Shown here one piece after another: positions 11,701-21,300 of a DNA stretch of 64,000 nucleotides (position 1 is the first letter of the stretch; each line of letters begins with the position of its first letter). This DNA is from Closterium sp. Naga37s-1 (taxonomy: Eukaryota; Streptophyta; Zygnematophyceae; Desmidiales; Closteriaceae): assembly GCA_947471745.1 (NCBI GenBank), contig CANJKZ010000088.1:620001-684000 (forward strand), written 5' to 3'. The notes beneath the pieces are model-generated. The model made no database searches, had not been told where the DNA came from, and saw only the letters and a list, made by a program, of their open reading frames with translations. The translations under genes were made by a program, and so were the position numbers.

Positions 11701-14000
11701 AGCTGCTGGAGGTGCTGGGACTGCTGGGGGTGCTGGAGCTGCTGGTGCTGGTAGCACTGCACAGCCGCGCCTGTTCTTTGCTCCACCGTCTCCGTCGTCT
11801 CAGCCACCGTCTGACTCTGTGCTTCGCCAGGTTCTTAGTCTCCCTTCGTCTACTGGTCTTATGTTACAACCTGGCTCACCGCTGCCTGCTCCTTCTCCTT
11901 ACACTGAGCAGACAGGGGGTCTTACTGAGCGTCGTGAGCCTGCGTCGCGTCCTGTCTTGCCTGTCCGTTCTGGTCGTTCCGGTCGTCGTGTTCCTTGTTC
12001 GTGTCAGCCGGCTGTCCCCGGCACCCACCTTGTAGTCCGTCGTCCTTCCTATCCTCTGCAGAGTGTTCCCCTGCCGTCCCCTCCTGCGTCTTCTCTGCCT
12101 ACCGTTCCAGAGCCTGAGTCTGACCGCGCTCGTGCTGCTCACCCTACTGTCACGCGTCTGCTAGCCACAGTTCTCACTGACCCGTCGTTTGAGTCTTCTG
12201 CTGCGTCTGCCTTAGTCGCTGAGCTTGTTCACTTTGCTGCTGCCTGTCGTCTAGACTACGCCGCTAGTCTTGTTGCTGATTCTGAGTCTGTCTGTCCTCC
12301 GTCCGTCGGGGGTGAGTGTGCTCTTGGCACGGACGTCCTTGAGGACAGGCAGGAGGACCTTGAGTGTCTTGCAGCCGCTGCGCCTCATCTCGTGTCCATG
12401 CTGCTTGCCCCTGAGGGAGACCCGGATGCTCCAGACTTCCCGACCCCGCGCTCTTACGCTGAGGCGATCGTGGGTGAGTACTCCTCTCAGTGGCAGACAG
12501 CCATGGACGCAGAGATGGCATCCTGGAAGTCCACAGGCACCTACGTCGACGAGGTTCCCCCTCCTGGGGCGAACATCGTTAGTGGCATGTGGATTTTCAG
12601 GGTGAAGCGGCCGCCAGGTTCTCCGCCTGTCTTCAAGGCTCGTTACGTTGCTCGAGGTTTCAGTCAGCTAGAGGGAGTTGACTTCTTCCAGACCTTCTCC
12701 CCCACCCCGAAGATGACCACTCTTCGGGTGCTGCTGCACGTTGCCGCTCAGCGTGACTACGAGCTTCACTCTCTTGACTTCAGCACAGCTTTCTTGCAGG
12801 GCAGCCTGCACGAGGAGATCTGGCTGCGCCGCCCGCCTGGCTTCACTGGGTCGTTCCCTCCTGGTACCCAGTGGAGCCTCCGGCGGCCGGTCTACGGTCT
12901 CCGCCAGGCGCCACGTGAGTGGCACGACACACTGAGGACGACACTTGCGGCTCTTGGGTTTGCTCCGTCGACTGCTGACCCGTCGCTGTTTCTGCGCACC
13001 GACACTTCGCTGCCGCCGTTCTACATCCTCGTGTACGTCGACGACTTGGTCTTTGCCACTGCTGACACTGAGGCTCTCGCCCTGGTGAAGTCGGAGCTGC
13101 AGAAGAGACACACGTGCACAGACCTGGGTGAACTGCGCAGCTACCTTGGCTTGCAGATCACCCGGGACAGAGCACGCCGCACCATCACACTGACTCAGTC
13201 ACACATGGTGCAGCAGGTCCTTCAGCGCTTTGGCTTCACCTGGTCCTCAGCACAGGCCACTCCTCTGGCTATAGGTCACTCGCTCTCAGCTCCACCTTCG
13301 GACGAGTCCGTAGAGCCGAGTGGTCCTTACCCAGAGCTAGTGGGCTGCCTCATGTACCTGATGACCTGCACTCGTCCTGACCTTGCGTACCCTCTTGGCC
13401 TTCTGGCTCGCTACGTGGCTCCTGGTCGGCACCGAAAGGTGCACATGGATGCTGCTAAGAGGGTACTGCGCTACTTGTGCAGTACATCGGGCATGGGGCT
13501 CGTGCTTGGAGGACGGGGCGACGTTGTCCTCACTGGTCACTCGGACGCTTCTTGGGTCTACGCAGCAGTCGTCACTGGGTTACACCTTCAGCCTTGGCTC
13601 TGGTTCAGTTTCTTGGCGTTCTACACGCTCGTCTTCAGTTCTCAGCTCCAGTTGTGAGGCTGGGATCTACGCCACAGCCATGGCTGCACAGGAGTTACGC
13701 TGGCTCACCTACCTGCTGACTGACTTGGGAGAGCGGCCTCGTTCTCCTCCAGTGCTGTACGTCGACAACAAGGCCGCCATTGCCTTGTGTCAGGAGCACA
13801 GACTGGAGCACAGAACGAAGCACATCGCTCTGCGTTACTTCTTGGCTCGAGAGTTGCAGCAGCGTGGTCAGCTTCGTCTTGCACACGTGGCCACTCGGGC
13901 CAACACTGCTGATATATTCACCAAGGCACTTCCGTCTGGTGATCATCAGCGTTTCTGCACTTCGTTAGGCCTTGTGCCCACTTTTCCTCACTTGCTGTAG
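8783..14000 (+). pseudogene. Copia B pol (PR-IN-RT-RH) with frameshifts
   Basis: The first frame (8783..10897) opens with two tandem copies of the RRPRE-x-QQLREWY motif, then a CCHC knuckle (C-X13-C-X4-H-X4-C), protease LDSGAS (about 9430), integrase HHCC, and DDE with HLDVWGP, LHSDRGGEF and NGVAERR. A frameshift near 10690 moves the reading to PSQDVTFDESVPFYRL. Another near 10990 moves it to a Gly-rich linker holding two more QQLREWY/QQLHDWY copies, then reverse transcriptase with intact YVDD (about 13040). A third break near 13560 precedes RNase H, which ends at 14000 (FPHLL). Domains are complete from the knuckle on, but at least three frameshifts stop a single product. Gag's N-terminal domain is missing. 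Confidence 0.85.
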
Positions 14001-14226
14001 ACTTTGCTTATACTGTGATCTATATATATTCCTGCATGCTTGCTCTGCTAAGTAGAGATCACTGTACTATTGTTGTTGCATATATACCTCTGCATGTGGA
14101 TTGGCCTTGTGGCCCTTTGCTTATGCTCAGTGTGTGTGGTGACGTTGTGATCCCCCCTGAGCTTGCTTTGCTTCTCTTGACTGGTCTTGTGACCCCTTAC
14201 TCTCCCCCACTTTGCCTATGGGGGTG

Positions 14227-14356
14227 TGTCAAATTATATGCCTATGTCATAATAGAATGTAGGCTTTAGTGGGGTAGCTAATGTAGGGTATAGTTTTTTG
14301 TTACTTGTACCCAACTTTCTCGATAGTGCACCAACTTTTTCCCTTCACTCTCGACA
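14227..14356 (+). repeat. Copia B 3' LTR, 130 bp
   Basis: Two differences from the 5' LTR (CAGATG versus CTAATG region). Preceded by CCCCCACTTTGCCTATGGGG plus GTG, the clade's polypurine tract with facing C-tract. Confidence 0.92.
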
Positions 14357-14366
14357 CAGAATACCA

Positions 14367-14497
14367 TGTTAGAATATTGAAGGAATGAATGATTGAACTA
14401 GGAAGCTGGTGGGCACAAGTAGCAAACCTAAAAGTGTTGTACCCTATAAGAACTACCCCACTACAGCCTAAACAGACTATAGCATATAATTTTGACA
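14367..14497 (-). repeat. Copia A 5' LTR, 131 bp
   Basis: TGTTAGAATATTG to TTTTGACA. It adjoins the outer half of A's primer-binding site (14357..14366); the inner half is at 7351..7360, on the other side of B. Confidence 0.8.
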
Positions 14498-14936
14498 CTG
14501 AAGTGTCGAAGTGTTAACACGAATCGGAGCAGACTACAACGAAGAAACACCCGAGTCAACAAAAGCAACCGCTGGAGGTTACGCGAAAGTCAAAGGTCGC
14601 TGACCCTTGACCTGACGAAAAATACAGTGCGACAGCAAGGACATATAACTGACTCATTACTGAGCAGTTACCCGAGTCGGCACTGTTTCGAACCGCAACA
14701 GCAAAACAGTTAAAGTAGAACATTTTCATATTCCTTGTAATCATATAAAAGGCTTGTATCTCCTTGTTATTATCAAGTTATCTTGTTCTCACATACTAGT
14801 GCAAGGTGGTTCAAGCAACTCTGATATTACAACGCTTCCGCAATTACAACATCTCTATTTCAACACTTGATCTTAGCCTTGAAAAATCCCAAGGGCTTTT
14901 CTCAGCCCAACATTTGTTAGGGGTTGTGTTGAGCGG
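14498..14936. other. Intergenic, no gene seen
   Basis: AT-richer DNA between A and the first hAT-like element. Short open frames (up to 73 codons) show no recognisable domain. It does not continue the RNase H remnant of 437..553, as a simple insertion of A would require. Confidence 0.5.
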
Positions 14937-15796
14937 CAGGCCCTCAGATTCACCTTTAGGGATCCTGATGCATCAGGGTCCCTGTGAAAAAAAAAGGCTG
15001 ATTGTCAGTGTTCCAAAAAAATAAAGCCTGAAATTTCAGGGTTCCTAAAAAAAAAAAAAGCTAATTCATGTACGGTAATTTACATTTGCGGAAACAAGCG
15101 TTGGACAAATTAGTTATGACTGCACGGGGAATCGAATTTGGACCTTCCCCTTTGGAAATAGCTACGGTAACGACTGGGACAGTTCACGCTGCCAGAGTCA
15201 AACATTTGTTATAACTTTTTAGGGTATTGTGAAAGTCTACTTAGGCTGATTTGCAAAGGCAACATTATCATTTCATATGGGCAAAGGCAGCGTTATCATT
15301 TCATATGGATTGTAGTACATCGTTCTCGTCATATATATGTCTACATAACAGCATACACAAATGGGTGGGCGGGTGGGAAATTAGAACTACAATTTCGGAA
15401 ATGAAAACGTGGGTGGGGACGAATGTCCCCACGTCCCTCTTTTGTAGGCAAAAGAGGGTGAGTAGCGCTTCGGCGCTACCTTTGCTGTGTTGGCCACGTA
15501 CCCCTTTTCACAATACAAATTTTTAGAAAGTGTTACATTTCATTATACTTTCAAAATTTATCATTTTTATGTGTAATGTTGGAGTCCCGATAATCTCGGG
15601 TGTTTCACACGAAGGATGCGGAATCTGCATTCAGTGTACACGTTCGATAAAAGGCTGAAAATCAATCCCCTTCCATAAAAAAAGGCTGAAATTTCAGGGC
15701 TACAAAATAAAAAATATTGAAAATTCAGGGTTAGTACAGAAAAAAAGGCTGAAAATCAGTCAAATCAGGGTAAAATGTCTGATATCTGAGGGCCTG
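14937..15796. mobile_element. hAT-like non-autonomous DNA transposon, copy 1 (860 bp)
   Basis: Starts CAGGCCCTCAGAT and ends ATATCTGAGGGCCTG, giving 13-bp terminal inverted repeats. It is flanked by TTGAGCGG (14929..14936) and TTGAGCAG (15797..15804), an 8-bp target duplication with one mismatch. Eight-bp duplications are typical of hAT transposons, though P-type elements also make them. No transposase frame is present. The interior is full of short palindromes around CTGAAA/TTTCAG followed by A-tracts, and holds a tRNA-like block near 15123..15180. It carries about 380 bp not in copy 2, including a short tandem duplication of CAAAGGCA...TTATCATTTCATATGG. Confidence 0.82.
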
Positions 15797-16204
15797 TTGA
15801 GCAGGACATTGTAGTGGTAAATCAACAAAGAGCACCAAATTCGTTGTGCCCGATGGAAGTGCAACATACCTATCATCACACTTTCAAAACTTTGTTGCTG
15901 TCCTATTTCAAGGGGCACTCATAAAGAATATGCAATCGGAACAGTGCACCAGCTAGCCACTCTCCAGTTGTACTCAACACATGCAGGGCTGACGTTTCAT
16001 TTTAAGCCTCCCTGATTCAGGGGAAAATTTCCCACCTCTATTATGGGTGCATATATTCCACAGGTAGGCTACTCTGATTGCTCAGTGTTGAAAAGTAGTT
16101 AACTCTGATTGCTCAGAGTCGAGAATTGAACATCAATGTAGTAACGCGCACTGTGTTTAACGGGGAAAAAGGTTTCACTCCGCATGATCCCAACACAACG
16201 CGAC
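15797..16204. other. Spacer between the hAT-like copies, no gene seen
   Basis: No coding signal. Contains the near-palindrome ACTCTGATTGCTCAGAGT (about 16107..16124) and a related diverged copy just upstream near 16070. Those may be remnants of another short element. Confidence 0.4.
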
Positions 16205-16687
16205 CAGGCCCTCAGATTCACTTTAAGGGACGTTGATGCATCAGGGTCTCTGTGAACAAAACCCTGATTTTCAGTGTTCCTAAAAAAAAAACCCTGAATT
16301 TTCAGGGTTCCTAAAAAACAAAGCCTGAATTTTCAAGCAAATGAACACCTTGTATACAAGGGTAGGCTTTACGAAACATGACAGCGGAGGGATTCGAACC
16401 GGGCCCTTACCCGTCTGTAGAAAATCCCAAACCACTGAGACAGTTGATCCACTAAACCTTCAATCTCTTACGTTCTCGTACGTGAAAAATCAGAAGTGAC
16501 AGGAAGTATTCGGAATGTGCATTCAGTGTACACTTCGATAAAAGACTGAAAAATCAGTGTCAACTATGAAATAAAGGCTGAAAAATCAGTGTCACAAAAT
16601 TCTCAACACTGAAAAATCAGTGTAGGTACAAAAAAATCCCTGAAAATCAGGAATTTCAGGAAAAAATTCCTGATATCGTAGGGCCTG
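16205..16687. mobile_element. hAT-like non-autonomous DNA transposon, copy 2 (483 bp)
   Basis: Same 5' end as copy 1 (CAGGCCCTCAGATTCAC) and a 3' end CCTGATATCGTAGGGCCTG. It is flanked by a perfect 8-bp duplication AACGCGAC (16197..16204 and 16688..16695). Same orientation as copy 1. The interior shows the same CTGAAA/TTTCAG palindromes with A-tracts and a shared TGCATTCAGTGTACAC block. It also has a tRNA-like block with B box GGTTCGAATCC and A-box-like TGTCTCAGTGG on the minus strand (16390..16442). Confidence 0.88.
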
Positions 16688-17566
16688 AACGCGACATCAT
16701 TTCATGCACACCTTGTGGGCGTTACTTTCTCACCCTTAACTTTCTCTGAATGGTATTTCTCCACACGTTTTAGCGCGGGGAAGAAACGAGCAATTTCGGT
16801 CCACCAAACAGTTCGGTACCATAGATGTGCCAAGATTTCCTATTCGCTGATTACCCGCAATTCGCCAACATCATTGTGCGAAACGCAAAAAATGTGTTGG
16901 TAACTTCACGCACACGCAATTGCGACAATACAACTGACATCGTCGATTTCTGTGAAACTAACATACGTAGAGTGTATTCACCTGTCAGACATGTTGCCGC
17001 GCTCTGCTCACACTCTGGCTGTACTGCGACCAGTCCGAAGGCGGGGTTATTGGAAGGAAATTTCCGAGAAACTTCGTTCCGATAAGGTCAAATTCAGAGT
17101 CCATATAACGCGTACTCTACATTGACAGAGTCAGTAAGAACACTACTCTGAGCCTAGATACAATATTTCAGGGTTCGCTAAAGCACTATTCTGAATGGAT
17201 CAGTGTTCACAAGTCAGAAATTCTGAAATTGCAGGGACCACCAGGTGAGAAGCCTGTAATCACCCTGAAATCAGGGTAATTACCCTGATAAAATCAGCCC
17301 TGAACACATGCCTTGGCCACCATTGCAGTCAGGCATTTTCCCTCCCACTAAGGCAAGGCACCGACTCACGGCGTGAAAGGGGGAGTGAATCAACTATGGA
17401 AATGCAAAACTGGGCAGCCAGCCACATGCAGTCCGGGGAGGCAACGCGGCGATAAATGTGCCGCATGATTTGCTGAATGGGTGGGAATGACAAGCGTGTG
17501 GTTGCACCACACGTGAACGTGACCAACCAAACCCCTCCTCCCCACTGCTCTCACCAACCGCTCGCC
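16688..17566. other. Intergenic, 3' side of the ZML gene
   Basis: No convincing gene; frames up to 86 codons lack known domains. Around 17160..17310 there are further CTGAAA...TTTCAGGG-like motifs resembling the hAT-like interior, but I found no paired ends. The 3' untranslated region of the minus-strand ZML gene should begin just below 17567; no clear poly(A) signal was picked out. Confidence 0.45.
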
Positions 17567-18382
17567 TCAACTCGGACTCTCCACCCTTCCCTCGCCGTCG
17601 CTTCTCTCACCCTCCTCTGACCCTTCACCTCCTCCCCTCTGCCGACCCCTCTCCACCTCCTCATCCTCCTCTGCTTCTGCTGAACCTCTCGCTTCCCTTC
17701 CCTCCCCCTCTCCACCCGCCTCCCCATCCCCCTCCCTGACCCACTCTCCCGCCCCTCCCCGCCCATCCCCACGGCTCCTCTCAGGGCCACCCATGCCATA
17801 CGCACTCTGCTCCATTCCACCCTCCCCATCCCCCCCTCCCCCTTCCTCATCCCCTCTCGCCCCGCCCTCCACCCCACCGCCCCCAGTGCGTCCCTCCACC
17901 CCCCCCTCCTCCCCATCAGGGTCGCCCGCTCCCTCCCCTTGCTCCTCTCGCCTCCTCTTCACCCGTCTCTGCCCCTCCTCTCCCTGCTCGCCCTCCTCCT
18001 CCCCCTCCTCCTGTTCATGCACATCCCTTTCTGACAAGTGCTGCTCATGTGTCACCTGCTCCTGCTCCTGGCCCTTTTGATCATGCTGCTCCTCCTCACC
18101 CCCCTCCTGCCCCTGCTGCTGCGGTGGCGGCGCCATCTCCTCCCCAGGATGCTGCGCGCCCATGCCCAGGTGGTGCAGGTGCTGCAGGTGCTGCGAGGGC
18201 AGGCGAGCAGGCTGCACGGGAAAACCCACCTCCGTGGCCTCTGCTGCCACTGCGGTGCTCGCAGCACTCTGAGTGGGAGGGGCAGCAGCACACACGAGAG
18301 GGGAGATGGTGAGGGTTGGAGCAGGCTGCACAGGAAAGCCCACCTCCATGGCCTCTGCTGCCACCGCCGAGCTCGCAGGTCC
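17567..18382 (-). other. ZML exon 7 (predicted C-terminal, E/R/G-rich)
   Basis: Acceptor CTCCTCTCACGCAG with a good pyrimidine tract; 271 codons to the stop. Begins with two tandem copies of an [16 protein letters not shown] motif, then a His/Gln stretch and long Glu/Gly/Arg-rich low complexity. Phase fits exon 6, but no homology supports it and other 3' structures are possible. Confidence 0.55.
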
Positions 18383-21300
18383 CTGCGTGAGAGGAGAGGG
18401 GCAAGGCATGCACGAGAAGGTGGCAGTGAGGGGTGACAGTGAGGGGTGACAGTGAGGGGTGACAGTGAGGGGTGACAGTGAGGGGTGACAGTGAGGGGTG
18501 ACAGTGAGGGGTGACAGTGAGGGGTGACAGTGAGGGGTGACAGTGAGGGGTGACAGTGAGGGGTGACAGTGAGGGGTGACAGTGAGCGGTGACAGTGAGG
18601 AGTGAGGGGTGACAGTGAGGGGTGACAGTGAGGGGTGACAGTGAGGGGTGACAGTGAGGGGTGACAGTGAGGGGTGACAGTGAGGGGTGACAGTGAGGGG
18701 TGACAGTGAGGGGTGACAGTGAGGGGTGACAATGAAGGGTGACAATGAAGGGTGACAATGAAGGGTGACAATGAAGGGTGACAATGAAGGGTGACAATGA
18801 AGGGTGATAATGAAGGGTGACAATGAAGGGTGAAAATGAAGGGTGACAATGAAGGGTGACAATGAAGGGTGACAATGAAGGGTGACAATGAAGGGTGACA
18901 ATGAAGGGTGACAATGAAGGGTGACAATGAAGGGTGACAATGAAGGGTGACAATGAAGGGTGAAAATGAAGGGTGAAAATGAAGGGTGACAATGAAGGGT
19001 GACAATGAGGGGTGACAATGAAGGGTGACAATGAAGGGTGAAAATGAAGGGTGACAATGAAGGGTGACAATGAAGGGTGACAATGAAGGGTGACAATGAA
19101 GGGTGACAATGAAGGGTGACAATGAGGGGTGACAATGAAGGGTGACAATTAGGGGTGACAATGAAGGGTGACAATGAAGGGTGACAATGAAGGGTGACAA
19201 TGAAGGGTGACAATGAAGGGTGACAATGAAGGGTGAAAATGAAGGGTGGCAATGAAGGGTGACAATGAAGGGTGACAATGAGGGGTGACAATGAAGGGTG
19301 ACAATGAAGGGTGACAATGAAGGGTGACAATGAAGGGTGACAATGAAGGGTGACAATGAAGGGTGACAATGAAGGGTGACAATGAAGGGTGACAATGAAG
19401 GGTGACAATGAAGGGTGACAATGAAGGGTGACAATGAAGGGTGACAATGAAGGGTGACAATGAAGGGTGACAATGACAATGAAGGGTGAAGCTGGATAAG
19501 TGAATGAACTAAGTTGCAGCAAACGGAGGGCCAAGCAGATTACAGAGCAGAGAGGGCCAGGGAAGAGGAGAACATGATATGTGCAATGAAGAGATTGCGC
19601 TGAGTCGTGCCAACGGAGCTCCCTCACGGCCTCACGGGTGCAGACATGCAAGCTCGGGCTTGGCTTTTCTCCACTGCCCTTTCGGATGCACTTCCAGCTT
19701 TTTCTTGGACTGGGCAAGAGGGCTTTACCCACCTGTTGCAAGAAGTGCGGCTGCTGCTGTGCTGCCTGCTCGCCCTGCTCCTGCTGCTCCCCCTGCTGCT
19801 GCGCTTGCTGTTGAAAGCCTGCCCCCGTCGCTGCCTCTGCCTCCGCCTCTGTGCCTACTCCCATGCCTGCTGTCATGCCATGCATCGCTGCAAGTGCAGC
19901 GCCTGCTGCCCCTGCTGTCACCGCTGCTGGCCCCGGTTGCACCCCGGGTGGAGCGGATAGCTGCGAGAGCACGGGGATGGCGGGCGGTCCCTTGCTGAGA
20001 TCCCGCAGCACACCCTGTGTGGCATGACAGGGGGTGGAGGTGCAGGCGGGTGAGGGGGGGACGAGGGGAGGGAGGCGTACAGGAGAAGGCCGGGGGGAGG
20101 GGGGGTGAGGGGGGGAGAGGCGGAGAGGATAGAGGTGAATGGAGGAAAGAGAAAAGAAGACAGCAAAGTGTGCCCTGCAACGGAGTTGTGCCAGCACGGC
20201 CTGCACCGGACAAGTGAGGAGGGCAGGCGGGTGGATGGTGAGCGGACGGACGGGCAGGGCAGCTGGGCTCGAGGGAGGGATGGGATGGGATGGGAAGGGA
20301 TGGGATGGGATGGGATGGGATGGGATGGGATGGGATGGGAAAGGATGGGATGGGATGGGAAGGGATGGGATGGGAAGGGATGAGATGGCATGAGATGGGA
20401 TGGAACAGGAAGGGACGGGATGGTGAGATGGGATGGGATGGGATGGGAAGGGAACGGATGGGATGGGATGGGATGGGAAGGGATGGGATGGGATGGGAAG
20501 GGATGGGATGGGATGGGAAGGGATGGGATGGGATGGGAAGGGATGGGATGGCATGAGACGGGATGGAACAGGAAGGGACGGGATGGGATGGCAGCACAGG
20601 GATGGCAGTATGGCATAGCGAAGCAGCACAACCGTGGGGAGCAGAACAGCACATGTGCTCGCCCACTCATGTGTTTGCCTCGCCCGCACATGTGCTCTGC
20701 CACTCATGTGCTCGCCCACTCATGTGCTCGCCCGCTCATGTGCTCGCCCGCTCATGTGCTCGCCCACTCATGTGCTCGCCCACTCATGTGCTCGCCCGCT
20801 CAACTTCACTGCGCGCACGCACCTTGTTGGCCCACATGAGCCGCACGCACCTTGTTGGCCCACATGAGCCGCACGCACCTTGTTGGCCCACATGAGCCGC
20901 ACGCACCTTGTTGGCCCACATGAGCCGCACGCACCTTGTTGGCCCACATGAGCCGCACGCACCTTGTTGGCCCACATGAGCCGCACACACCTTGTTGGCC
21001 CACATGAGCCGCACGCACCTTGTTGGCCCACATGAGCCGCACGCACCTTGTTGGCCCACATGAGCCGCACGCACCTTGTTGGCCCACATGAGCCGCACGC
21101 ACCTTGTTGGCCCACATGAGCCGCACACACCTTGTTGGCCAACATGAGCCGCACGCACCTTGTTGGCCCACATGAGCCCGCATGCGTTGCAGAGGGTGCG
21201 CGGCCCCTGCGGCCCGCGGCGCATCATGGGGGTGGCCTTCTCCCCCGTGCCACAGTGCTGGCAGCTGCAGCGTGGTGGTGGTGGGGAGGGGCATGCATGG

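Larger units (their letters stand above)
7365..14356 (+). mobile_element. Copia B, full-length but gag-less LTR retrotransposon
   Basis: A plus-strand element of 6992 bp bounded by 130-bp LTRs (7365..7494 and 14227..14356) that differ at two positions. Flanking 5-mers are CATAA (7360..7364) and CAGAA (14357..14361), a target duplication with one mismatch. The uninterrupted site is preserved in the left-edge element as CTGCTCAGAATACC (292..305), so B landed in the primer-binding site of A. It has a primer-binding site, pol domains and a polypurine tract, but no recognisable N-terminal Gag; that place is filled by tandem repeats. Confidence 0.9.
554..14497 (-). mobile_element. Copia A, degenerate LTR retrotransposon containing Copia B
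   Basis: A minus-strand Ty1/copia element with LTRs at 554..684 and 14367..14497, decayed gag-pol at 914..6458, a tandem-repeat leader at about 6725..7240 and Copia B nested at 7365..14356. Without B it is about 7 kb. The two LTRs differ at about 14 of 131 positions, and the flanking 5-mers (AATCG left, CTGAA right) do not match. It is either old or assembled by recombination between two related copies. Confidence 0.8.

Noticed and set aside
10431-12035. 534-codon Leu-rich plus-strand frame overlapping Copia B pol
   Set aside because: It is mostly the out-of-frame reading of the Gly/Ala-rich linker (GGA/GCT codons shifted give CTG/GAG); only a short part restores pol after a frameshift.
16381-16460. 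Functional tRNA gene on the minus strand
   Set aside because: A- and B-box-like sequences are present, but the T stem does not pair (CCCGG against CCCTC) and no acceptor stem can be formed; it is also part of a repeated transposon.
20105-20618. Plus-strand frames of the [10 protein letters not shown] type
   Set aside because: They are translations of the GGGAT/GGGAA satellite inside an intron of the opposite strand; no start context or homology.
17567-20719. A 1050-codon minus-strand frame rich in [11 protein letters not shown] repeats as one protein
   Set aside because: Its middle is the 13-bp minisatellite, which is open in all minus frames, and its left and right parts match predicted exons 7 and 6 with good splice sites between. 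I treat it as exons plus intron, and mention retention only as a possibility.
20816-21180. CRISPR-like array because of a 28-bp repeat period
   Set aside because: Units are head-to-tail without unique spacers; it is a minisatellite in a eukaryotic gene.
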